Made by a program: the position numbers and the translations under genes. The notes under the pieces are model-generated. The model searched no databases, was not told the origin of the DNA, and was given only the letters and a program-made list of their open reading frames with translations. 5,229 nucleotides of DNA from positions 1 through 5,229 of the forward strand of contig DUCW01000050.1 in NCBI GenBank assembly GCA_012959595.1. The letters are read 5' to 3'. The stretch's first letter is position 1. Every line of letters starts with the position of its first letter. The DNA comes from Gemmatimonadota bacterium (GTDB lineage Bacteria; Gemmatimonadota; Gemmatimonadetes; Longimicrobiales; Gaopeijiaceae). Shown piece by piece: positions 1-5,229 of the stretch.

Positions 1-1032
1 GTTGTACACGCTGGTAGTTTCTTTGAAGCCACTGTCGGCAAAAACGAAGCTGTGAGAATAATGACTGGAGGAGCAGTCCCCGAGGGGACTGACACTGTAG
101 TTAGGGTAGAAGACACTGACAGGGAACGGACTGAACCGGGGAAAATAGCTATATTTTCCAGTAGAGACCGAGGTAGGAATGTCCGCCCATCAGGAGAGGA
201 CTGGACAGAAGGAACTGTTGTCTTGAAAATGGGACAAAGTATCAGTCCAAGACAGATAGCAGTGTTAGCAGCAGCTCGAGCAAGCTCTGTACCGGTTTTC
301 AAAAAACCTACGGTGGCAGTTTTATCGAGCGGGAACGAACTGGAAGCTCTATCAGCACCTTCTTTAAATCCAAGAAAAATACCAGAATCCAACAGTCACC
401 TAATCTGTGCTTCCGTCAAGTCGGCGGGAGGAATCCCAGACGACCTTGGTATAGCCAAAGATGACCTACATGACATTGGAGCTCATATCGCAAAAGGCCG
501 AGAAGCAGATATCCTTATCACGATAGGTGGAGCTTCGATGGGTGAAGGAGATCTATTCAAAGACTGCCTTGAACAGGCAGGATTTACCCTCGATTTCTGG
601 AGAGCAAAAATGAGGCCGGGCAGTCCCGTTTCCTTTGGTAAACTCACCAGAGAAAACAGAAATGACCAAATAGTTTTTAGTTTGCCAGGAAACCCTTCAT
701 CTGCAATGGTTACTTTCGAAATACTTGTCAGACCGTTCCTCCTAGCATTAGCTGGTTCTTCTCAGATCTACCGGCCAATAATCACCGCATATTCGGAGAT
801 TGCTCTTAGCTCGCCGAAAAATCTCACTGAATTCCCCAGAGTCAAGATTGAGAAGCATGACGGACATCTGACCTTTGTCCCTGCTGGGGCCCAAGGCTCT
901 GGGTTGGTTGAAAGCCTCGGTGTTGCCAACGCTCTTGCGATCATCCCCGAAGGAATAGATAAAGTAAGTAAAGGAGCTACCTTAAGTCTCATCCTCCTCC
1001 ACGACTCTCCTGGTTTTTATGATTGGTCTTAG
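1..1032 (+). CDS. moeA: Molybdopterin molybdenumtransferase MoeA (5'-truncated)
   Basis: MoeA inserts molybdate into adenylylated molybdopterin, the last step of molybdenum cofactor synthesis, in the cytoplasm. The frame is open from base 1, so the gene begins outside the window. The GTG at 52 is internal, because the residues before it already fit the family (AVRIMTGG). About 343 residues are visible and, against a usual length near 410, some 75-80 N-terminal residues are missing. Visible landmarks, counted from base 1, are RIMTGGAVPEGTD at 19-31, the NVRPSGED segment at 60-67, SSGNEL at 109-114, GGASMGEGD at 176-184 (the usual GGxSxG..D), MRPGSP at 204-209 and SLPGNPSSA at 227-235. A typical MoeA C-terminal domain follows from about residue 255. 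The KPGKP loop of E. coli MoeA reads RPGSP here. A serine hydrolase gene starts 51 bp downstream on the same strand. The family call is firm. Confidence 0.95.
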   Translation, partial: VVHAGSFFEATVGKNEAVRIMTGGAVPEGTDTVVRVEDTDRERTEPGKIAIFSSRDRGRNVRPSGEDWTEGTVVLKMGQSISPRQIAVLAAARASSVPVFKKPTVAVLSSGNELEALSAPSLNPRKIPESNSHLICASVKSAGGIPDDLGIAKDDLHDIGAHIAKGREADILITIGGASMGEGDLFKDCLEQAGFTLDFWRAKMRPGSPVSFGKLTRENRNDQIVFSLPGNPSSAMVTFEILVRPFLLALAGSSQIYRPIITAYSEIALSSPKNLTEFPRVKIEKHDGHLTFVPAGAQGSGLVESLGVANALAIIPEGIDKVSKGATLSLILLHDSPGFYDWS

Positions 1033-1083
1033 GTTGTCTGACAGGCCTGTTCTAAATTCTAGGATTGGTCCAGGAGTGCATCA

Positions 1084-2307
1084 ATGAAACAATTTAGATT
1101 TCTCATTTTTCTTGCAGTGCTACTTAACTGCACCAACAGTACCCCTGAAAAAAGAACTTCAGAACTTGGAAGTGATGGCACGATCTCCATTTCCGATGCA
1201 CAACGCCAAGTTGAGCAAGGGGAAGTCGTCAGCCCTGAGAATGCTGGTTTAGACACTTTGACCCTTTCCGAAATCATGGACGAGTTTGGAGTTCCGGGTG
1301 TCTCTCTGGCAGTGATTCACGATTTCCAGATCCACTGGGCAAAAGCTTACGGAGTAGCTGATGTCGAGACAGGGAAAGTCGTCGACACCGAAACAATGTT
1401 CCAAGCAGCCTCTATCAGTAAACCAGTTGCAGCGATGGGAGTGCTCCAAGCAGTCCAAGATGGCCTTTTTAGTCTAGACGATGACATCAACGATATCCTT
1501 CAATCCTGGACCCTTGATGGCAAAGAATTCACCCGATCCCGACCTGTAACACCACGCTCACTCGCCAGTCACACCTCTGGTCTTGGAGACGGCTTTGGAT
1601 TCCCAGGATATGATCCGGAGCAATCAATCCCAACGATCGTACAAATATTGGAGGGTCACGAGCTTTCGAACGTCGGTACGGTGTTCATGGAACGTGAGCC
1701 CATGACATCCTATGAATACTCTGGTGGTGGTGTCACGGTCATGGAACTCGCCCTTTCCGATGTCTACAAACGTCCATTTGTGGATTTAATGCAGGAGGGA
1801 GTTCTTGACCCGCTTGGGATGACACGCAGCTCTTATGCCCAACCAATCTCTTCGGAACACGATAAAAATGCCTCCAGAGCTCATGACAACAACGGTGAAT
1901 CCCGCGGTCCAAAATGGCATGTATATCCTGAGCACGCAGCGGCAGGCCTTTGGACGACTCCCACTGATCTAGCCCGTTTCATCATTGAGGTACAGCGGTC
2001 TGCGGTCGGTAAATCGAATCGTGTACTTTCTCAGTCCACGATTCAAGAGATGTTAAATCCAGTCGGCGTGGGACCCTACGCAGTCGGTTTTTCTGTAAGC
2101 AAGGAGGGAGAAGGCTGGTACTTCAGTCATGGTGGAAGCAATTGGGGATTCAGGGCCTTATTACTCGCACACAAGCTGAAGGGTTACGGCCTTGTTATCA
2201 TGACTAATGCTGACCAAGGGTCGATAGTACTTCAGGAGGTCAGTCGTCGTATTCAACACACATATGACTGGGATTCATTTGCTTCTGCCCCAGAGCGTGG
2301 ATATTAA
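1084..2307 (+). CDS. Serine hydrolase, beta-lactamase class C / PBP4*-like family, probable lipoprotein
   Basis: This 407-residue protein belongs to the beta-lactamase-related serine hydrolases (Pfam Beta-lactamase, PF00144), a group including esterases, D-aminopeptidases and penicillin-binding-like enzymes. The nucleophile motif SxxK is S110-I-S-K113. The second motif, YxN in class C enzymes, reads Y212-S-G214. H349-G-G351 stands where beta-lactamases have KTG, a common substitution in this family. LASHTSGL (160-167) and the AAGLWTTPTDLARF stretch near 285-299 are also typical. The N-terminus is a short positively charged and hydrophobic signal ending in L13-L-N-C16, an imperfect lipobox with Asn at -1, followed by a polar linker. 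This suggests a membrane-anchored protein acting in the periplasm. The ATG has a good AGGAG seven bases upstream (1072-1076). The gene lies 51 bp after moeA and may be co-transcribed with it, but a shared function is not implied. The substrate cannot be predicted, and true beta-lactamase activity is unlikely to be its main role. Confidence 0.92.
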   Translation: MKQFRFLIFLAVLLNCTNSTPEKRTSELGSDGTISISDAQRQVEQGEVVSPENAGLDTLTLSEIMDEFGVPGVSLAVIHDFQIHWAKAYGVADVETGKVVDTETMFQAASISKPVAAMGVLQAVQDGLFSLDDDINDILQSWTLDGKEFTRSRPVTPRSLASHTSGLGDGFGFPGYDPEQSIPTIVQILEGHELSNVGTVFMEREPMTSYEYSGGGVTVMELALSDVYKRPFVDLMQEGVLDPLGMTRSSYAQPISSEHDKNASRAHDNNGESRGPKWHVYPEHAAAGLWTTPTDLARFIIEVQRSAVGKSNRVLSQSTIQEMLNPVGVGPYAVGFSVSKEGEGWYFSHGGSNWGFRALLLAHKLKGYGLVIMTNADQGSIVLQEVSRRIQHTYDWDSFASAPERGY

Positions 2308-2357
2308 AATCGCCTCATCCTAGCTTTAGGCCTGAATCTGGCTAATTCTTGTCCTCT

Positions 2358-2927
2358 TTAACAAGGAGGATGTTTGACCGTTTTTCCATTTTGCATCCAA
2401 ATTCCACACTGTGAATCTCCTTTGTAGTAACCCTTGGCAACCACAGCTCCATCTCTATCAAAGGATTCGTAAAATCCCTCCCAACTACCTGAAACATACT
2501 CGGTCCTTATCCACAGCCTCAAATTGTCATGGTAGGCCAAATAGGGACCATGTCTGACGCCGTCTAAATATATTCCTTTTTCAGAAAGCTTCCCATTAGC
2601 ACGATAGACTTCAAAGCTCCCTCCGCGCTGCCCTTCATCGTAACTCCCTCTTTCGTATTGTTTTGCACCAAAGCTGCCAAACTCAGAACGATAATCTTCA
2701 TAACGCCCATGGAGCCGACCTCTTCTCAGGTGCCCCTTAAAAACGATTTCACCTTCTTCTGTAGCGTATATCGCCCCAGTATAGCCTTCTCCAGATGTAG
2801 GGTCTAACCAAGAGTCCCCCTGCTTTCTTAGGCTCTGTAAGTCCACAGGAAAAACCTGACAAAGAGCTGCTGTAGGCGTTTGTGCCAGAATGGTAAATAC
2901 TATAACCGAAAGAAGAACTGTTTTCAT
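2358..2927 (-). CDS. Exported MORN-variant (YwqK-like) repeat protein
   Basis: This 189-residue protein starts with a signal peptide (MKTVLL, then a hydrophobic stretch to about residue 20, with cleavage probably near TAALCQ at 19-24). It is therefore likely periplasmic or cell-surface. The rest is a run of degenerate repeats of about 22-25 residues following a G-x-Y..G..hGxaxxY pattern: roughly 49-79, 87-109, 112-132, 135-154 and 159-177. Segments such as KGIYLDGVRHGPYLAY and KGYYKGDSQCGIW match the MORN-variant repeat (PF07661). Databases often name such proteins 'YwqK family antitoxin', but there is no toxin gene here and that label should not be read as a function. C174 and C189 could form a disulfide outside the cytoplasm. 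The ATG at 2927 lies 27 bp after the etfA stop with only a weak purine-rich ribosome binding site, so it probably reads from the etf transcript. The role is unknown. Confidence 0.82.
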   Translation of the reverse strand: MKTVLLSVIVFTILAQTPTAALCQVFPVDLQSLRKQGDSWLDPTSGEGYTGAIYATEEGEIVFKGHLRRGRLHGRYEDYRSEFGSFGAKQYERGSYDEGQRGGSFEVYRANGKLSEKGIYLDGVRHGPYLAYHDNLRLWIRTEYVSGSWEGFYESFDRDGAVVAKGYYKGDSQCGIWMQNGKTVKHPPC

Positions 2928-2954
2928 CTTATCTTAATCAACAATAACATCAGA

Positions 2955-3944
2955 TTAATACTCTTCCGAGTTTAACTGATCCACTTTTTCAGCAAGGATC
3001 GGCAGTATTTCCATGGCATCACCCACGATTCCATAATCAGCCACACCGAATATGGGAGCGTCGGCGTCCTTGTTGATCGCTACGATAGTTTGAGCCGTGC
3101 GCATTCCGGCTAAGTGCTGTACCGCACCAGAAATCCCAACTGCAAAGTAGAGCTTTGGAGCTACAGTTTTTCCTGTCTGACCAACCTGCTCACCATGAGG
3201 CCTCCACCCTGCATCAACGACTGCTCTTGAAGCTCCTAGTGCTGATTCAGGACCAAGAGCATCTCTTAAATCTTCTAGCAGTTTCCAGTTGCCTGGTTCT
3301 TTCATTCCTCTACCCCCAGAGACCACACTATGAGCCTCCGAAACATCTAGATTTTTCCTTCCTAAAGTTTCGATCTCTTTCACTCTGTGTCCCTCTGTCG
3401 AAGGCAGAGAAAACTCAATATTTTTGATGTGCCCGGCCCCAGAGCTCTTTTTGGAAGAAAAGGCATTAGGTCTCAGGGAAATTACAGCTGGAAAAGCTGT
3501 AAATCTCATCTTTGCAAAGACCTTACCCCCATACACTGGCCGAGTTATCTCTAACTCACCTTCAGACACCTCTAGTTGTGTGACGTCAGTAGCCATGGCC
3601 GTATCCAACATTGCCGTAACACGCGGAGCAAGATCCTTACCCATGGCCGTGGCTGGAAACATCACCGCTCGGTAATCGCCAAGTTTCACAGTTGACACTA
3701 TCACAGAACTAAACGTTTCGCCCAAGTATGTACCAAGATCAGAATGCTCGGCCAGGAAAATCCGATCAGCACCATAATCGGTGAGTTCATCGCTCGAACT
3801 TGCGAGCATATCATCTCCCAAAACTAGAGCGTGGACTTCCACCCCAAATTCTTTGGCCAAGCAGGATGCCACAGAAAGGATCTCCCTAGTCACAGCACTT
3901 ATACAACCACCTCGTTGTTCCACAAACACCAGAAAATTAGACAT
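2955..3944 (-). CDS. etfA: Electron transfer flavoprotein alpha subunit
   Basis: EtfA is the FAD-carrying subunit of the soluble ETF heterodimer, which accepts electrons from acyl-CoA and related dehydrogenases and passes them to ETF:quinone oxidoreductase. At 329 residues the gene is full length for the family. The N-terminal domain (about 1-190) starts with the usual FLVFVEQ strand. The C-terminal FAD domain has all the expected signatures: SGGRG at 209-213, GASRAVVDAGW at 237-247, QVGQTGK at 253-259, GISGAVQH at 270-277, INKD at 290-293 and ADYGIVGD at 302-309. The ATG at 3944 is supported by AGGGG six bases upstream (3951-3955). It lies 49 bp downstream of etfB on the same strand, in the common etfB-etfA order, and 27 bp upstream of the MORN-repeat gene. 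Nothing is truncated. I cannot tell which dehydrogenases feed it, since none is in the window. Confidence 0.97.
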   Translation of the reverse strand: MSNFLVFVEQRGGCISAVTREILSVASCLAKEFGVEVHALVLGDDMLASSSDELTDYGADRIFLAEHSDLGTYLGETFSSVIVSTVKLGDYRAVMFPATAMGKDLAPRVTAMLDTAMATDVTQLEVSEGELEITRPVYGGKVFAKMRFTAFPAVISLRPNAFSSKKSSGAGHIKNIEFSLPSTEGHRVKEIETLGRKNLDVSEAHSVVSGGRGMKEPGNWKLLEDLRDALGPESALGASRAVVDAGWRPHGEQVGQTGKTVAPKLYFAVGISGAVQHLAGMRTAQTIVAINKDADAPIFGVADYGIVGDAMEILPILAEKVDQLNSEEY

Positions 3945-3993
3945 TCCAGTCCCCTATATTATTTGCTAATTAACGTTAGACACCGAGTTCACG

Positions 3994-4743
3994 TCACAGA
4001 ACTTTTGCTTCTTCTCTCAGAAGTTGAACCAATTCTGCAATACCGTCCATTCCATCCTCGATCATATGTATTCCATCTCGCTCAGGTGGATACTCTAAAC
4101 TAGTCATGATGAGACGACTCTCTGGTACTTCCACATCTTTCGTAACTAGCGGCTTCTTTTTTGCTGCCATGATGCCCTTTAGAGATGGATAACGAGGATC
4201 GAATTCACCCTTTGTCACTGTAATGACAGCTGGAAGAGGTAACTCAATGACCTCGGTCCCACCTTCGATCTGGCGTTGGCAAGTGGCAACGGATTCGTGA
4301 ATTTCAAAATTCGAAACATTCGTCGCACATTTATAGCCAAGTAAAGTTGCTACCATAGGACCAACTTGCTGTTGATCATCATCCCCAGCTTTAACACCGA
4401 ACAAAACCAAATCTGGCTTTGTGGAATCTATTTCCTTCGCGAGTACCTTAGCTGTCGCGAGACCATCCATAGTAAGGGAACCACGAAGAAGATTGGCTTG
4501 ATCAGCACCCAGTGCTAAAGCATTCCGTAAATTCTCCTGTGCTCGTTCATCCCCTAAAGTAAGGACTGTCAAACACACAGGTTCGTGAGCTTCTTTCATC
4601 CGTACACCTGCCTCTAGAGCAAACTCGTCGTAGGGGCTAGTTATGTACTTAACTCCTTCTGAACTGATTTCACAACTATCTTCCAAAATTCTGATGCGAG
4701 TTTCAGTATCAGGCACTCGCTTAACGCAAACAATAATTTCCAA
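3994..4743 (-). CDS. etfB: Electron transfer flavoprotein beta subunit
   Basis: EtfB pairs with EtfA and binds AMP in ordinary ETFs or a second FAD in bifurcating ones. I place the start at TTG 4743, giving 249 residues beginning MEIIVCVKRVPDTE, which matches the family's N-terminus; GGAG at 4753-4756 lies nine bases upstream. An in-frame TTG at 4758 would add five residues (MECKV) with no family counterpart and would bury that ribosome binding site. Landmarks from the 4743 start are VKRVPDTE at 7-14, YDEFALEAG at 38-46, LGDERAQ near 63-69, ALGAD near 77-81, GVKAGDDDQQQVGPM at 116-130 and the ETF-beta signature PRYPSLKGIMAAKKK at 183-197. In human ETF the leucine of that last loop docks into the partner dehydrogenase, and it is kept here as L188. 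The nucleotide loop GVKAGDDD differs from the more usual G(K/R)QAxDxD. The family call is firm, and the start choice is likely. Confidence 0.95.
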   Translation of the reverse strand: MEIIVCVKRVPDTETRIRILEDSCEISSEGVKYITSPYDEFALEAGVRMKEAHEPVCLTVLTLGDERAQENLRNALALGADQANLLRGSLTMDGLATAKVLAKEIDSTKPDLVLFGVKAGDDDQQQVGPMVATLLGYKCATNVSNFEIHESVATCQRQIEGGTEVIELPLPAVITVTKGEFDPRYPSLKGIMAAKKKPLVTKDVEVPESRLIMTSLEYPPERDGIHMIEDGMDGIAELVQLLREEAKVL

Positions 4744-4876
4744 AACTTTACACTCCAATCATTTTAGCAAAATGCCAAAGATAAGAACTTATTTAATTCA
4801 TTAATCTGTTTAAAATGATTTGCTTTAATAGATTTATTAGAAAAAATTACACTCAGGTCTATTCGTCAGCCGCTAA
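4744..4876 (-). other. AT-rich intergenic leader upstream of etfB
   Basis: This 133-bp gap between the truncated LOTUS/HhH gene and etfB is much more AT-rich than the flanking genes and is the only place in the window where an etfBA promoter could sit, apart from read-through from the gene before it. I see several A/T-only hexamers resembling a -10 box but none with a convincing -35 partner at 16-18 bp, so I call no promoter. A run of T's (minus strand, around 4841-4846) follows the upstream gene's stop but no stem precedes it, so it is not a recognisable intrinsic terminator. The ribosome binding site for etfB is at its left end. Confidence 0.5.
4753..4756 (-). promoter_or_regulatory. Ribosome binding site that decides the etfB start
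   Basis: GGAG on the minus strand, nine bases before the TTG at 4743. It lies inside the five codons that the alternative TTG start at 4758 would translate, so its position argues for the shorter protein. The spacing is slightly long but acceptable. Confidence 0.6.
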
Positions 4877-5229
4877 TTAACCCTCGGTCTTCCTTCTTCT
4901 TTTCACATCTGCTTTCCATCCCTCTAGCAATTTATCAAAACGTCTAGGACAAACCTCCTTCACCAAGTGTGGAGAAGTTTCAAAAGTTTCAAAAATTTCA
5001 TCTCCGAATGCTTTCACTACATCTTCTGCTGTCTTTTTCCCTATCCCTTGATAGGAACTTGTTAAATATTTTACAATATTAGACTTCCCAGCGGGAAGGT
5101 CCATACTCCCAATATCATTTAACTGTTCGACAGTCAACACTTTATAACCACCAGTTTCCGCAGCCTCTAGTTTGATTATGCCATCCTGCTCAGCCTGAAG
5201 AAGAAACTTACTGAATTTTTTAAAACCGA
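4877..5229 (-). CDS. Unnamed protein C-terminus: probable OST-HTH/LOTUS end plus helix-hairpin-helix domain (5'-truncated)
   Basis: The frame runs open from the right edge to a TAA at 4877, giving 116 visible residues. The GTG at 5140 is internal to this open frame and need not be the start. Visible residues 1-30, GFKKFSKFLLQAEQ followed by a GIIKLEAAETGGYKV-type strand, resemble the final helix and beta-wing of an OST-HTH/LOTUS domain, a small winged helix often found on NYN-type RNase proteins. Residues 51-104 resemble the helix-hairpin-helix region of RecD2 helicases: a YLTSSYQGIGKKTAEDVV hairpin with G61-I-G63, then FGDEIFETFE, then a degenerate second hairpin (EVCPRRFDKLLEGW) lacking its GxG. 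The tail KADVKRRRKTEG is basic. Together this suggests nucleic-acid binding, but the catalytic part, if any, lies outside the window. The assignment is by pattern only. A plain HhH protein or a helicase fragment remains possible, and no gene symbol is justified. Confidence 0.6.
   Translation of the reverse strand, partial: GFKKFSKFLLQAEQDGIIKLEAAETGGYKVLTVEQLNDIGSMDLPAGKSNIVKYLTSSYQGIGKKTAEDVVKAFGDEIFETFETSPHLVKEVCPRRFDKLLEGWKADVKRRRKTEG

Noticed and set aside
1041..1050. Perfect 10-bp palindrome ACAGGCCTGT between moeA and the serine hydrolase gene, as a possible operator.
   Set aside because: A 10-bp palindrome is expected about five times by chance in 5 kb. It is not flanked by a recognisable promoter and there is no second copy in the window.
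2348..2365. Short hairpin CTTGT...ACAAG over the end of the MORN gene, as a terminator.
   Set aside because: The stem is only five strong pairs, AT-containing, overlaps the last codon and stop, and has no T-run on either side.
2358..2927. Toxin-antitoxin interpretation of the YwqK-like protein.
   Set aside because: It has a signal peptide, no toxin gene beside it, and lies behind etfA. The antitoxin name is inherited from database labels.
3155..4103. Several plus-strand open frames of 60-90 codons opposite etfA and etfB.
   Set aside because: They lie antisense to firmly identified genes, have no family resemblance, and are ordinary shadow frames.
4756..4758. TTG at 4758 as the etfB start.
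   Set aside because: It adds MECKV ahead of the conserved EIIVCVKRVPDTE start and overlaps the GGAG that serves the TTG at 4743.
4776..4783. Minus-strand TATCTTTG upstream of etfB, which fits the Bacteroidota -7 box TAnnTTTG.
   Set aside because: No TTTG-like -33 element lies at the right distance, and nothing else in the window shows the organism is Bacteroidota. One short match in AT-rich DNA is weak.
4976..4993. Repeat of TTTGAAACT on the minus strand within the HhH gene (encoding FETFET).
   Set aside because: Only two nine-base copies in coding sequence. Too short to call a repeat element or slippage site.
5138..5140. GTG at 5140 as the start of an 87-residue gene.
   Set aside because: The frame stays open to the window edge and the 29 residues upstream look like real protein (GFKKFSKFLL...), so the gene is truncated by the window and not short.

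Overview
The window comes from a bacterial chromosome of moderate GC content (mid-40s % by eye) and is densely coded. The organism looks like a respiring, Gram-negative-type heterotroph: it has an electron transfer flavoprotein pair, molybdenum cofactor synthesis, and two proteins with export signals. GTG/TTG codons and clear AGGAG/GGAG/AGGGG ribosome binding sites are used. Nothing visible fixes the phylum.

The plus strand carries the 3' part of moeA (1-1032), followed after 51 bp by a class C beta-lactamase-fold serine hydrolase with a probable lipoprotein signal (1084-2307). This pair converges, across a 50-bp gap with no recognisable terminator, on a minus-strand run. In transcription order that run is a truncated gene entering from the right edge (C-terminus at 4877, with an apparent OST-HTH/LOTUS tail and a helix-hairpin-helix segment), then a 133-bp AT-rich gap, etfB (4743-3994), etfA (3944-2955) and a small exported MORN-variant repeat protein (2927-2358).

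EtfB and EtfA form the heterodimeric flavoprotein that carries electrons from acyl-CoA and related dehydrogenases towards the quinone pool. The MORN gene lies only 27 bp behind etfA and is probably co-transcribed, though no functional link is obvious. MoeA inserts molybdate into adenylylated molybdopterin; its partner genes are not in the window.

I found no RNA gene, mobile element, CRISPR array, origin or clearly new multi-gene system. No gene-free stretch exceeds 300 bases. The most unusual item is the truncated protein at the right edge, whose apparent LOTUS-plus-HhH arrangement I cannot assign to a named family. One annotation point is settled by sequence: etfB most likely starts at the TTG at 4743, not at the more upstream in-frame TTG at 4758.
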